64,000 bases of DNA, from contig NZ_CABUOL010000015.1 of the NCBI RefSeq assembly GCF_902493215.1, forward strand, positions 21,218-85,217, given 5' to 3'. Below the pieces are notes generated by a model. The model was not told the DNA's origin. It saw nothing but the letters and a program-made list of their open reading frames with translations, and did no database searches. Shown here piece by piece: positions 1 to 8,822 of this stretch. Each line of letters opens with the position of its first letter. Positions within the stretch are counted from its first letter, which is position 1. This stretch comes from an uncultured Mediterranea sp. GTDB lineage: Bacteria; Bacteroidota; Bacteroidia; Bacteroidales; Bacteroidaceae. Made by a program: the position numbers and the translations under genes.

Positions 1-194
1 ACTTCGAGATTCAGCTCTCGGGTGGTGGAGGCCAGTTCCTGACCGTTTATTCGGGTACCGTCAGCGAATATGGCAAACCGCATACCTACACCTTCCGCGG
101 CACGACGGCCAGCGATCTGCGCATCCTGCTCAACGACGACCGCGTAGGCATCGCCGAAATCGGCCTAAAACTGCCGCAAAAAGCAGGCAAATAA
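1..194 (+). CDS. C-terminal fragment of an unidentified protein
   Basis: An open frame (codons beginning at base 3) enters from the left edge and ends at TAA 192-194, giving about 63 residues. The fragment has a beta-rich, glycine-containing character (it starts FEIQLSGGGGQF and contains RILLNDDRVGIAEIGLKLP). This could be the last part of a secreted carbohydrate-active enzyme or a galactose-binding-like domain, but the piece is too short to name. Base composition matches the GC-rich neighbours. A strong inverted repeat follows 5 bases after the stop, consistent with a real gene end. Confidence 0.6.
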   Translation, partial: FEIQLSGGGGQFLTVYSGTVSEYGKPHTYTFRGTTASDLRILLNDDRVGIAEIGLKLPQKAGK

Positions 195-199
195 CTCCA

Positions 200-264
200 C
201 GGGCACGGACAATACAGACTGCGTCGGGTCATACCGGCGCACACTCCTGTAGGGTCCGTGCCCG
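200..264 (+). terminator. Inverted repeat after the first gene
   Basis: Two perfect 11-bp arms (CGGGCACGGAC at 200-210 and GTCCGTGCCCG at 254-264) are separated by 43 bases and followed by TATCTTTTG. It lies just past the stop of the partial gene and is probably its transcription terminator. The long loop is unusual for a simple intrinsic terminator. Confidence 0.5.
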
Positions 265-314
265 TATCTTTTGTTAATTATGGCAAAATCTGTTCAAGGC
301 ACCGATAACTTCCT

Positions 315-322
315 TATCTTTG
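315..322 (+). promoter_or_regulatory. Bacteroides-type -7 box
   Basis: TATCTTTG matches the Bacteroides sigma-ABfr -7 consensus TAnnTTTG and lies 39 bases before the ATG of the DUF4831 gene. No clear TTTG is seen at the -33 position, so the assignment rests on the -7 box and its location. Confidence 0.45.
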
Positions 323-361
323 TTTAATTAAAGAAGTTACTAACCAAAACCTAAGAGAAGC

Positions 362-1420
362 ATGATGAAAAGTATATTCTTATTGTCGTCCGCACTCACC
401 CTGAGCCTCGTGGCATCGGCCCAGACGGAAGTAACCGTCGGCGTGACGCAGGGCAAAGACTATGGAGTGACCTATATGCTCCCGAAAACTGAAATCGAAA
501 TCAAGGTTCATGCCACCAAGCACACCTATACCCCCGGCGAATTCTGCCGCTATGCCGACCGTTACCTGCGCCTTGCCGGCGTTTCGGATGATCCAGATAT
601 CTACTGGACGCTCGACCAGATAGAAACGGCCCTGGTGGGAGTACCCGATAAGGAACATGTCTATTTCGTCAAGATGAAAGACAAGACCGTCGCTCCGCTG
701 ATGGAGCTGACGGAAGACGGCATTGTACACTCCATCAACCTGCCATTCAGCGGAAAGAAAGCACAGGAAGCTCCGCAGGCTACGAAGCCCGAAAAGGAAG
801 TGGACCCACGCAGTTTCCTTACCGAAGAAATACTGATGAGCAGCTCTACTGCCAAAATGGCCGAACTTGTGGCCAAGGAAATATACAGTATCCGTGAAAG
901 CAAAAATGCCCTGATACGAGGTGAAGCCGACAACATGCCGACCGACGGCAACCAGCTTAAGCTGATGCTCGAGAACTTGAACATTCAGGAAAAGGCTCTG
1001 ACAGAGATGTTTACAGGAAAAGAGAAAAAAGACACGCAGATACTCACCATCCGTATAGTCCCCGAAGAGAAGGAGAATGCCGTAGCACTGCGTTTCTCGA
1101 GCAAACAGGGTGTAGTAGACAAGGACGACTTGTCTGGCGAACCGGTCTATATCAGTATCCGGAACAAGAAAGTACTGAACCTGGCTCCCACGGACGACAA
1201 GAAAAAGCTGGAAGGTATCATCTACAATGTACCCGGCCAAGCTCAGATTGTCATGACTTACAAGAACAAGGAAATATTCAACAACGAACTGCCGGTAACC
1301 CAATTCGGTACACAAGAATACCTGGCTCCGGTGTTGTTCAACAAGAAATCCAGCACAACCGTACTGTTTGACACCACAACAGGCGGCCTGCTGAAGGTGG
1401 ACAGAGGGAGCGAAAACTAA
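362..1420 (+). CDS. DUF4831 family secreted protein
   Basis: 352 residues. The N-terminus (MMKSIFLLSSALTLSLVASA) is a typical Sec signal peptide, so the mature protein should be periplasmic or outer-surface. The rest has no membrane segment and reads like the DUF4831 family found in Bacteroidales, whose function is not known. The start is preceded by AAGAGAAG, an acceptable ribosome-binding region, and a TATCTTTG -7 box lies upstream. The last three bases overlap the end of the convergent PqqD-like gene. There is no obvious functional partner: the gene seems to be monocistronic. The family name is recalled from motif style and is not certain; that this is a real coding gene is certain. Confidence 0.8.
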   Translation: MMKSIFLLSSALTLSLVASAQTEVTVGVTQGKDYGVTYMLPKTEIEIKVHATKHTYTPGEFCRYADRYLRLAGVSDDPDIYWTLDQIETALVGVPDKEHVYFVKMKDKTVAPLMELTEDGIVHSINLPFSGKKAQEAPQATKPEKEVDPRSFLTEEILMSSSTAKMAELVAKEIYSIRESKNALIRGEADNMPTDGNQLKLMLENLNIQEKALTEMFTGKEKKDTQILTIRIVPEEKENAVALRFSSKQGVVDKDDLSGEPVYISIRNKKVLNLAPTDDKKKLEGIIYNVPGQAQIVMTYKNKEIFNNELPVTQFGTQEYLAPVLFNKKSSTTVLFDTTTGGLLKVDRGSEN

Positions 1421-1776
1421 ACTTCCGCTCCGTCATCCTTCTTTACCACAAGACGAATAAACCCATCCCGTTGCAGCTGCACGACATAGGCAGCTACACG
1501 GGATGCGTAGTTTTCATCGGGTGCAAAATGTGTCTGTAGCATCGCAATGATTTCGGCCACGGTATGCTGCCCGTCAATCAGTTTCCACACCGCCGTGCCA
1601 TGTTCCTCCAATGGGATACGCACCTCGGGTGACAAAGCCTCCGGCCGTAACCAACGTTGCATCCACGCCTTCCTGAAACGCGGGAGGATGAGCACTACGC
1701 ACTCATCCTCCCAAACTGTACGGACCATTTCCGCACGCACAGGTACGGTGTCCAGCAAATTAAACTTTTCCTTCAT
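1417..1776 (-). CDS. PqqD-like peptide-binding domain protein
   Basis: 119 residues with the layout of a stand-alone PqqD / RiPP-recognition-like domain: an N-terminal beta region, a central GTAVWKLIDGQHTVAEI segment that matches the typical 'G..vW.ll.dG..tv.eI' PqqD signature, and a helical C-terminus. PqqD domains bind leader peptides in RiPP pathways, but no radical SAM partner or precursor peptide is seen here, and in Bacteroidales orphan PqqD-like proteins are common. It lies 13 bases downstream of the MFS transporter on the same strand and is probably co-transcribed with it. Its end overlaps the convergent DUF4831 gene by 3 bases. Confidence 0.7.
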   Translation of the reverse strand: MKEKFNLLDTVPVRAEMVRTVWEDECVVLILPRFRKAWMQRWLRPEALSPEVRIPLEEHGTAVWKLIDGQHTVAEIIAMLQTHFAPDENYASRVAAYVVQLQRDGFIRLVVKKDDGAEV

Positions 1777-1789
1777 TCCTACAGAAACA

Positions 1790-3457
1790 TCAGTCCTTAA
1801 TGTTAGGTTCTTCCAGACCCAGACCTTTTTTCTTGTCGACCACTTTCAGAACGAAACCTAAAACCAAAGCGGCTACACCCAGACAGGCAAGCATGACGAG
1901 CGGTGCCGTATAATCGTAGGACACAGCTGCCTCTTCGGGCGTAATTGCTCCACTCTGCAAGTCGGCCACCAACTGAGGATTGGTCTTGTCGAGTACCTTA
2001 CCTATCAGCAGAGGGAACAGCCAAAGACCGATGTTCTGAATCCAGAAAATCAATGCATAAGCACTACCGATAATCTTGGCATCCACTAGCTTGGGCACAC
2101 TCGGCCACAATGAGGCCGGTACCAGCGAGAAGCTTGCACCAAGAACCAGAATGGTGAGGTAAGCAACAATAATTCCACCCACCGCACTGCCCTTGAGCGC
2201 AGGCAATACGAAGGCAAACGTGAGGTGACAGAAAATGAGCAGCAGCGAGCCAATAACCAACATACTGGCGGCCTTGCCTTTATGGTCTACATAGTTACCC
2301 AAAATCGGTGTAATGCCTACGGCCAGTAAGGGGAATACAGCAAACACGGTCTCGGCACTCTGACGCATGTACCCCATATAACAGAAAATCACCAGTGCCA
2401 CACCGGCCAAAACCAACAGGCCGTTCTTCATCGAGGCACGCTTGGAGAAGTTGCTGGCAAAAGCAGCTACTGCCACCACCAGCATAATGAGATATTGGAT
2501 AACTGTCACTGTATTGGTAGCCCAGAAAGAATCAGCAGGTACTTCGGTAAATACCAGATTGCACTGCAACATATTGACGGCATACTTCTGGAACGGGAAG
2601 ATGGCTGAATAATACAATACGCACAACAAAGCGACCAGCCAGAAACCTCCACTCGACAGAATGCTTCCCAAGTCGCTTATCTTGAACGGATCGTCCTTCT
2701 CTTCAGCTTCGCCCGTCTGTGCATCCAGTTTCTTGTCCATAAAGAAATAGACAATGAACATAATGAGGGCAATCATCAGAAGAACTACACCAAACGCAAC
2801 CGAACGAGAAACGTCGATTACACCACCCAACTTGGCAAACATCGGTGAGAAAATCATACAGGTAGCCACACCCAAACGGGCCAATGCCATCTCAGAGCCC
2901 ATAGCCAAAGCCATTTCGCGTCCCTTGAACCACTTGACAATACCACGGGATACGGTAATACCTGCCATCTCGACTCCGCAACCGAATATCATAAAACCTA
3001 CCGCTGCAAATTTGGCCGAAGCCGGCATCCCTTCATAGAAAGGAGAAATACCCAGTTCATCGAAACCGGGAATATAGTTCAGGTTATTGTTAAACCAAGT
3101 TTCAAGTCCGCTTCCCTGAAAACTCTCAGTCACAGCATACCAGTTGATTGTTGCACCTACCAGCATTACCGCTCCCGAAAGAACTGCCGTGAAACGCACT
3201 CCCATCTTGTCCAGGATGATACCCGCAAAGATAAGGAAGAATACAAATACATTCAGGAAGGTTTCCGACCCCTGCATGGTTCCGAAGGCTGTAGAATCCC
3301 AGCCGCGCGTAGACTGCATCAGGTCTTTAATAGGAGAAAGGATGTCCATAAATATATATGAACAGAACATGGCAAAAGCCAGGAACAGCAACACCATCCA
3401 GCGTATACCTGCCGAATCGCGCAAAGTCTGAAGATTGGGAGTTGTTGAAGTCATCAT
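1790..3457 (-). CDS. Major facilitator superfamily transporter
   Basis: 555 residues with about twelve hydrophobic segments, beginning with one at residues 19-38. The DKMGVRFTAVLSG stretch after the second segment corresponds to the loop 2-3 MFS signature, and WFKGREMALAMGSEMALARLG resembles the fourth/fifth-helix region of MFS proteins. A charged central loop (MDKKLDAQTGEAEEKDD, about residues 241-257) separates the two halves. The substrate cannot be read from sequence. It is longer than the usual 400-450 residues because of extended loops. It heads a two-gene unit with the PqqD-like gene. MM at the start leaves the choice between two adjacent ATGs open. Confidence 0.85.
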   Translation of the reverse strand: MMTSTTPNLQTLRDSAGIRWMVLLFLAFAMFCSYIFMDILSPIKDLMQSTRGWDSTAFGTMQGSETFLNVFVFFLIFAGIILDKMGVRFTAVLSGAVMLVGATINWYAVTESFQGSGLETWFNNNLNYIPGFDELGISPFYEGMPASAKFAAVGFMIFGCGVEMAGITVSRGIVKWFKGREMALAMGSEMALARLGVATCMIFSPMFAKLGGVIDVSRSVAFGVVLLMIALIMFIVYFFMDKKLDAQTGEAEEKDDPFKISDLGSILSSGGFWLVALLCVLYYSAIFPFQKYAVNMLQCNLVFTEVPADSFWATNTVTVIQYLIMLVVAVAAFASNFSKRASMKNGLLVLAGVALVIFCYMGYMRQSAETVFAVFPLLAVGITPILGNYVDHKGKAASMLVIGSLLLIFCHLTFAFVLPALKGSAVGGIIVAYLTILVLGASFSLVPASLWPSVPKLVDAKIIGSAYALIFWIQNIGLWLFPLLIGKVLDKTNPQLVADLQSGAITPEEAAVSYDYTAPLVMLACLGVAALVLGFVLKVVDKKKGLGLEEPNIKD

Positions 3458-3486
3458 ATCAGTCTTTAATGAAATAATAAACGAAA

Positions 3487-3525
3487 AGCGGGATTGCCCA
3501 TACCTCGGTATGCAGCAATCCCGCT
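3487..3525 (-). terminator. Terminator hairpin after secG
   Basis: Perfect 11-bp arms AGCGGGATTGC (3487-3497) and GCAATCCCGCT (3515-3525) with a 17-base loop. Read on the minus strand the hairpin lies 29 bases past the secG stop and is followed by a T-containing run (TTTTCG). It separates secG from the MFS gene. Confidence 0.75.
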
Positions 3526-3554
3526 CTTTCAGAAAATATAAAGTTAGTTCAATA

Positions 3555-3917
3555 TCAGTTTACAGAGTCTGCAGGAGCATTTGCTGCAGGAGCCTCGGCC
3601 TGCGGAGCTGCCGTGCCGGCAGGCATGTTATACGGATTGGTTGCTTCCTGCTGCTGTGCCTGCTCCATGATGACATCGGTACCTTTCGAAGAAGCACCGG
3701 GCAATACATAGGCAGTAGCAATGCTGAACACTACCATCGCAGCAGCCAAAGTCCATGTGGCTTTCTCCAGGAAGTCAGTAGTTTTGCGCACACCCATAAT
3801 CTGATTGGATGAAGAAAATCCGGAAGCCAAACCGCCTCCCTTAGAATTTTGAATCAAGACAATGAAGCACATCAACACAGATGCAAGCAACATAAAAATA
3901 ACTAATAATAAATACAT
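3555..3917 (-). CDS. secG: Protein translocase subunit SecG
   Basis: 120 residues. Two membrane segments (about 3-22 and 53-74) flank the conserved SecG motif LIQNSKGGGLASGF. SecG associates with SecYE and assists SecA-driven export across the inner membrane. The C-terminal 35 residues form an Ala/Pro/Glu-rich tail (…AGTAAPQAEAPAANAP…), commonly seen in Bacteroidetes SecG. It is the last gene of the long minus-strand operon: the TPR gene ends only 7 bases upstream, and a hairpin terminator follows. Confidence 0.93.
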   Translation of the reverse strand: MYLLLVIFMLLASVLMCFIVLIQNSKGGGLASGFSSSNQIMGVRKTTDFLEKATWTLAAAMVVFSIATAYVLPGASSKGTDVIMEQAQQQEATNPYNMPAGTAAPQAEAPAANAPADSVN

Positions 3918-3924
3918 TTTTTAC

Positions 3925-4785
3925 CTATTTTGTTTTAGCGTTAATAATCAATTTCTCCAAAAATCGGATTTGGTCTGCAAAGTAAGCATTTTTTTTTGGA
4001 TAATTCAAGCTTAACTTTTTAATTATTTCAAGAGCCTTCTCATATCGGTGCTGTTTTATATAGATTTTGGCCAATGTCTCAGTAAAACAGCTGTCATCCA
4101 AGTCTTCGGACGACAATATGGACGTTTCAGAAGAAGCCTCTTCTTCAAGATCATTTTCAGAATCGGACATCACATCACAAACAGGTTCCACATTCATGTC
4201 TTTCTGTTCCTCATCATCAGAAGCCGCTATTGAATCGACGAAAGTATCTTCTACTACGGCCTGTGGTAAATCATCCGTCTGTCCATTGTTATCCATTCTG
4301 TTCAGGAAGCCGTCAATGAGGTCCTGCCCTCGAAGTTTGGGAACATTTTCCTGCTGTTCAGCATTTGTTTCTTCCTTCAGCAGGTAAGCAGTATAGTCCA
4401 TCGCATAATCCAAACCGGAGGATTCATTCTGTTCTGCCGGCATCGTTGACAAGAAAGCGTCAATCAAAAACAGCGTACGATCCACGCCGGGTTCCTCCGA
4501 ACCGTCCGACTGACAGATTGGCTCCCCATCACTTTCCCGTTGCAAAGCATAACGATCGCCTTCTATGAGATAGAAAAGCGAACGACGGTCGGCCACATAG
4601 AGTACAGCCTTGCGCAACTCACTACCGAAACTGTCGTCATGCAACAAAAACAGATTTTTCAAATAGAGCAGTCGCAATGATTGAAAATAGGGATAGCGGG
4701 CCACCAATGTACGAAGCTCGTACAAAGACTCTCGGTCCAAACGCTCCGGATGCTGAATCCATTGATGTAATTGGGCTGACGTCAT
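3925..4785 (-). CDS. TPR-type protein of the secG operon
   Basis: 286 residues. The N-terminal 90 residues are helical and charged (LHQWIQHPERLDRESLYELRT onward). A long acidic, Ser-rich linker (about 170-235) follows, then a C-terminal TPR-like helical pair beginning FTETLAKIYIKQHRYEKAL and ending in ALEIIKKLSLNYPKKN. There is no signal peptide, so it is presumably cytoplasmic. The gene is wedged between lptE (9-base gap) and secG (7-base gap), which suggests an envelope-biogenesis role. This is inferred from context only. Confidence 0.75.
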   Translation of the reverse strand: MTSAQLHQWIQHPERLDRESLYELRTLVARYPYFQSLRLLYLKNLFLLHDDSFGSELRKAVLYVADRRSLFYLIEGDRYALQRESDGEPICQSDGSEEPGVDRTLFLIDAFLSTMPAEQNESSGLDYAMDYTAYLLKEETNAEQQENVPKLRGQDLIDGFLNRMDNNGQTDDLPQAVVEDTFVDSIAASDDEEQKDMNVEPVCDVMSDSENDLEEEASSETSILSSEDLDDSCFTETLAKIYIKQHRYEKALEIIKKLSLNYPKKNAYFADQIRFLEKLIINAKTK

Positions 4786-4794
4786 ATTCTTTTC

Positions 4795-5319
4795 TTACCA
4801 ATTGGCTACCGTAGCATTGAAAATCTGTTCCGTAATATCTTTCACCATCAACGTAATCAACTGATCCTGAACATCTGTCAACAACTGATTTGAATCATAC
4901 GTCTGAAAAGCGGAGAACTGTTGCTCAAAATCCTCCTCATGATTGGTATTATTAGTATAACGTACATTTACGGTCAATGTAACTTTTACTTTCGAAGCAA
5001 ACCCGCTGGCATCAACCGACTCATTATATTGGTTATATCCCGTAATCTCACCGTCAATATCCAAATCTCCACCCGAATCGACTATTTTCAAACGAGTTTG
5101 CTGAATGAACATATCCTTCAATTTCGTATTGAATTCAATAGCCAAGGGAGCATATACGTACTCAGCCCGATTCTGGAAATCGGCAATGGAAATAGTCTTT
5201 ACCTTCGTATAGTCAATCGAACTGATAGGCGCCAAACCAAAAGAAACCCGACACGAATACACAATAACCACCACAAAGATACAGGCAGCTATGATACTTA
5301 TCTTCTTAATCCAATCCAT
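4795..5319 (-). CDS. lptE: LptE-like LPS-assembly lipoprotein
   Basis: 174 residues. An N-terminal hydrophobic segment (residues 7-22) ends in the lipobox-like VYSC, so Cys23 is the likely lipidation site. The body reads like LptE (LptE_IsI family in Bacteroidetes): SISIADFQNRAEYVYAPLA is the conserved early region, and the last third is a helix. LptE plugs and folds the LptD barrel that inserts LPS in the outer membrane. The first 14 bases overlap the end of the sigma-54 activator gene, so the two are translationally linked. Confidence 0.82.
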   Translation of the reverse strand: MDWIKKISIIAACIFVVVIVYSCRVSFGLAPISSIDYTKVKTISIADFQNRAEYVYAPLAIEFNTKLKDMFIQQTRLKIVDSGGDLDIDGEITGYNQYNESVDASGFASKVKVTLTVNVRYTNNTNHEEDFEQQFSAFQTYDSNQLLTDVQDQLITLMVKDITEQIFNATVANW

Positions 5320-6580
5320 ATTCCTTAATCTTTCTGTATAGCGTACGTTCTGAAATGTTCAAATCCAAAGCTGCAGCTTTCCGCTTCCCATGATGTTTCT
5401 CAAGTGCCTTTCGAATCATTTCTTTTTCAACATCATCCAAAGCCAAAGACTCTTCGACATATTCTTCCGTATCCTGAATATCATCATCGGCAGAAGAAGT
5501 AATGGGAGTAACCGGCTGGACTGCCGGATGAATGATGGTGGGGACATTAGGTTCTACCGATGCTGGAGTAACCAACTGTGGCGCAGGCGTATAATAAGCA
5601 GAAGACGGCACAGAAGCCCCGACATTACTTCCCCCTGAAGCACGCTCAGACATAATCTCATGAACAAGTTTTTTCAATTCGGTTACATCCTGACGCATAT
5701 CAAACAAGACTTGATACAAAATCTCCCGTTCACTACCAAAGCTCTTCCCTTCCTTAGTGCCCAACAGGGCCGGCAAACGCTGTTCATTGTTAGCAGGCAA
5801 ATAACCTTTCAGAATATCAGCATTGATTTCACGATTGGACTCTATGATTGATATTTGTTCTGTGATATTCTTCAACTGACGAACATTACCCGGCCAAGCG
5901 TAAGACATCAGCAACCGACGTGCATCTTCGGTCAACTGAAGCGGAGGCATATGATATTTTTCTGCAAAATCAGAAGCAAACTTTCGGAACAGCAGCACGA
6001 CGTCTTCACCCCGTTCACGCAAAGGAGGTACCTGGATAGGTACCGTATTCAAACGATAATATAAGTCTTCACGAAAACGTCCTTCAGCAATAGCCTGAGT
6101 CAGATTGACATTCGTGGCAGCTACGATACGCACATCAGTCTTCTCTACTTTCGACGAACCGACCTTAATAAATTCACCACTTTCAAGAACACGAAGCAGA
6201 CGAGCCTGTGTCGGTAAAGGAAGTTCACCTACCTCATCCAGAAAAATGGTTCCACCATTGGCTTCGCCGAAGTATCCCTTACGATCACTGATAGCACCGG
6301 TAAAGGCTCCTTTCTCGTGACCGAAAAGTTCTGAATCTATCGTTCCTTCTGGAATGGCTCCACAGTTCACCGCGATGTACTGCCCATGCTTACGGCGGCT
6401 GTACTGATGTATAATTTGCGGAAAACTCTCCTTTCCTACCCCACTTTCTCCCGTAATCAGTACGGACAAGTCGGTAGGAGCCACCTGCATAGCTACATCA
6501 ATTCCACGCAACAATGTTTCGTTGTTGCCGATAATGCCAAAACGCAATTTGACCTGTTGTATTTCCGCTTTTGTCATCAT
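5306..6580 (-). CDS. Sigma-54-dependent transcription activator without receiver domain
   Basis: 424 residues. The AAA+ domain fills about residues 15-245 with Walker A GESGVGKE, the sigma-54 contact loop GAFTGA, Walker B GGTIFLDEVGEL, and the arginine-rich FREDLYYRLN / PPLRERGEDV segments. A Pro/Thr/Val-rich linker (about 315-370) leads to a Fis-type helix-turn-helix at the C-terminus (KHHGKRKAAALDLNISERTL). There is no N-terminal receiver, GAF or PAS domain: the protein starts almost directly at the AAA+ core, so its input signal is unclear. It lies 1 base after pdxA and overlaps lptE. A conserved place in the LPS/Sec operon is known for this gene in Bacteroides. Confidence 0.9.
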   Translation of the reverse strand: MMTKAEIQQVKLRFGIIGNNETLLRGIDVAMQVAPTDLSVLITGESGVGKESFPQIIHQYSRRKHGQYIAVNCGAIPEGTIDSELFGHEKGAFTGAISDRKGYFGEANGGTIFLDEVGELPLPTQARLLRVLESGEFIKVGSSKVEKTDVRIVAATNVNLTQAIAEGRFREDLYYRLNTVPIQVPPLRERGEDVVLLFRKFASDFAEKYHMPPLQLTEDARRLLMSYAWPGNVRQLKNITEQISIIESNREINADILKGYLPANNEQRLPALLGTKEGKSFGSEREILYQVLFDMRQDVTELKKLVHEIMSERASGGSNVGASVPSSAYYTPAPQLVTPASVEPNVPTIIHPAVQPVTPITSSADDDIQDTEEYVEESLALDDVEKEMIRKALEKHHGKRKAAALDLNISERTLYRKIKEYGLD

Positions 6581-6581
6581 G

Positions 6582-7679
6582 TTACAAATCCTCTTCTACA
6601 CTATCCAACTTCAGTTTATCACTGTCGTCACGTTTATCATAATATTGCTTACGCAACGGATTAGCCTTTGCCATAGCTTCATGCAGACGATTACGGTAAA
6701 CATCGATAGCTACATATACTGCCTGACGGAACGAATCTTCAGAAGCGACACCCTGGCCTGCAATATCATACGCCGTGCCATGAGCTGGGGAAGTACGTAC
6801 AACGGGCAAACCGGCCGTAAAGTTTACGCCCTCATCCATAGCCAGCGCCTTGAAAGGAGCCAAGCCCTGGTCATGATACATAGCCAATATACCGTCAAAA
6901 TGAGAAAAGCTGCCCGATCCCATAAATCCGTCAGCGGGATAAGGTCCGAAGCAAAGCACACCTTCCTCAGTCATTTCCTTCATCGCAGGAATGATAATAT
7001 CTTCTTCCTCAGTACCCAGCAAGCCATTATCTCCTGCATGAGGATTGAGTGAAAGTACGGCGATTCGCGGAGCACCGATACCAAAATCCAGTTTCAGCGA
7101 ACGATGGAAAATACGCATCTTTTCCTTTATCAGATCTTTAGTCAAGGAAGAAGCTATCTGACTTACAGGAATATGTCCGGTAACCAACGCTACACGCAAA
7201 TCATTCTTCATCAGAATCATCAACGCTTTCTCTCCTTCGCCTAACTGCTGCTCGATATATTCAGTATGACCCGGAAATTTAAATTCCTCTGACTGAATGG
7301 TATGTTTGTTAATAGGAGCTGTAACGATTACATCGATCAATCCCTCCCTATACTCTTCAAAAGCTTTCTCCAAGGCCAATAGAGCTGCATGGCCGGCTTC
7401 GGCGTCAGGTTTCGAAAATTCCACCTTCACTTCCGTATCCAAACAGTTCACGATACTCAACTTATCTGGAGCAGCTTCTTTGGCCGAATCTATAATACTG
7501 AAATTTGTCGGCAGATCAAGTGCCTTGCGATGATAGGCAGCGACCTTGGGTGAACCATAGATAACGGGGGTACACAATTCAAGCATAGTAGGTTCTGCAA
7601 AGGTTTTCAGAATAACCTCATATCCTACTCCATTAATATCACCCTGAGTAATACCGACTCTTACTTTTCTATTTTCCAT
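6582..7679 (-). CDS. pdxA: 4-hydroxythreonine-4-phosphate dehydrogenase PdxA
   Basis: 365 residues, a little longer than E. coli PdxA. Visible family motifs are APINKHTI, FPGHTEYIEQ, SLNPHAGDNGLLGTEEEDII, the substrate/metal motif FDGILAMYHDQGLAPFKAL, and TSPAHGTAYDIAGQG near the end. The enzyme makes 3-amino-1-hydroxyacetone phosphate for pyridoxal-5'-phosphate. The N-terminal motif is GDINGVGYE instead of the common GDPAGIGPE, as in other Bacteroidetes. It overlaps the upstream DUF4837 gene by 11 bases and is followed after 1 base by the sigma-54 activator. Confidence 0.93.
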   Translation of the reverse strand: MENRKVRVGITQGDINGVGYEVILKTFAEPTMLELCTPVIYGSPKVAAYHRKALDLPTNFSIIDSAKEAAPDKLSIVNCLDTEVKVEFSKPDAEAGHAALLALEKAFEEYREGLIDVIVTAPINKHTIQSEEFKFPGHTEYIEQQLGEGEKALMILMKNDLRVALVTGHIPVSQIASSLTKDLIKEKMRIFHRSLKLDFGIGAPRIAVLSLNPHAGDNGLLGTEEEDIIIPAMKEMTEEGVLCFGPYPADGFMGSGSFSHFDGILAMYHDQGLAPFKALAMDEGVNFTAGLPVVRTSPAHGTAYDIAGQGVASEDSFRQAVYVAIDVYRNRLHEAMAKANPLRKQYYDKRDDSDKLKLDSVEEDL

Positions 7680-8748
7680 TGTTCTGTTCGTTTGTTACTA
7701 CATCCGTCTTTTCTTTTCCCTCCTGAGCAGTTTGGTCTTCCGCCTGTACCTTTCCAGGCAAACGCAATGTATAAAGGGAAGCCTCCATCCGACGAACCAG
7801 ATTACGTTTCAACTTATCAGGTGAGTAAATAAAGATTTCGGAAACGATAATACGCTGGTTCTTCTCATCCAGACGCATATGGGACACAAAAGGTCCTCCC
7901 ATAAAATCACCCTTGATGCGCCACAAGCCACGGGCTTCCAATGCATAGGCATCCTGCACCGTAATAGGACGTACATCCGTCATCAGTGTATCAGTAGCCA
8001 TATACATGCCTTCACGCGCACCCGGTATATTTTCTTTCATCACCGAATCACGTTTCTGCAGGAAATATTCCTTGGTAAACGTATTCTTATCACGATAGGG
8101 GAAAGAATAGATTACGAAATTCTGGTCACCCGTTGCCGTATTCGTACCAGCCCAGAAGAAATTCTCGCCAGACTTATGGGCTGTAAGTTCACCAGGTACC
8201 CACACCTCACAACCGAACATTTTCTTTACTTCATTGTATACATAGTTATTATGTTTGGTTTCAAGCACTGTAATCTGACGGTTCATTTCCGCATGGGTAA
8301 AGAAGTCTATAATCGTCTGCTTGTTTTGCGTAACATATTCACCAAACGACTCTTCATCAGGTGCCTGAATGGTCAAAATAGCCTGAGGATAGGCATATAC
8401 ATCCTTGCCATACTTCATTTTAGGCTGGGTGTATATATTCTGAACATCAGCCACAATGATGTTACGTACCAACTTCAGCGTAGCATCATAATGTGTCGGC
8501 TCGGTATACATCATTCTGAACGAACGTTCCGACTGGGGAAGACCAGGTACATCGGTATCCAAAACATTGTATAGAGCTCTACCGGCCGGGCGCTCCCACA
8601 TGTCTTGATCGATCACAACCAGTATTTCATATGCACGGCCGCTCGAAGTAGGCGTCAGTACACTTTTTCCGCCTTTTTTACCGCCACCACAAGAAACAAA
8701 AAGCAGTGACATGACAACGACACTGAAATAAAACAAGTGCTTTTTCAT
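7669..8748 (-). CDS. DUF4837 family lipoprotein
   Basis: 359 residues. The N-terminal segment ends in LLFVSCGGGKKGG, a lipobox with Cys20 as the lipid anchor. Downstream sequence (YEILVVIDQDMWERPAGRAL; PQSERSFRMMYTEP) matches what I recall for DUF4837, a Bacteroidetes family with no known function. A charged, Gln/Glu-rich tail ends the protein. It starts the rightmost part of the pdxA operon; rlmN lies 74 bases upstream and may be separate. A possible -7 box (TAGCTTTG, minus strand, 8772-8779) lies 24 bases before the start. Confidence 0.8.
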   Translation of the reverse strand: MKKHLFYFSVVVMSLLFVSCGGGKKGGKSVLTPTSSGRAYEILVVIDQDMWERPAGRALYNVLDTDVPGLPQSERSFRMMYTEPTHYDATLKLVRNIIVADVQNIYTQPKMKYGKDVYAYPQAILTIQAPDEESFGEYVTQNKQTIIDFFTHAEMNRQITVLETKHNNYVYNEVKKMFGCEVWVPGELTAHKSGENFFWAGTNTATGDQNFVIYSFPYRDKNTFTKEYFLQKRDSVMKENIPGAREGMYMATDTLMTDVRPITVQDAYALEARGLWRIKGDFMGGPFVSHMRLDEKNQRIIVSEIFIYSPDKLKRNLVRRMEASLYTLRLPGKVQAEDQTAQEGKEKTDVVTNEQNNGK

Positions 8749-8822
8749 ATTAGTTACCTTTTAAAATTTTACAAAGCTACAAAGAATGCCTCTATTCGCC
8801 ATACCGAAGTTAATAATTTATA

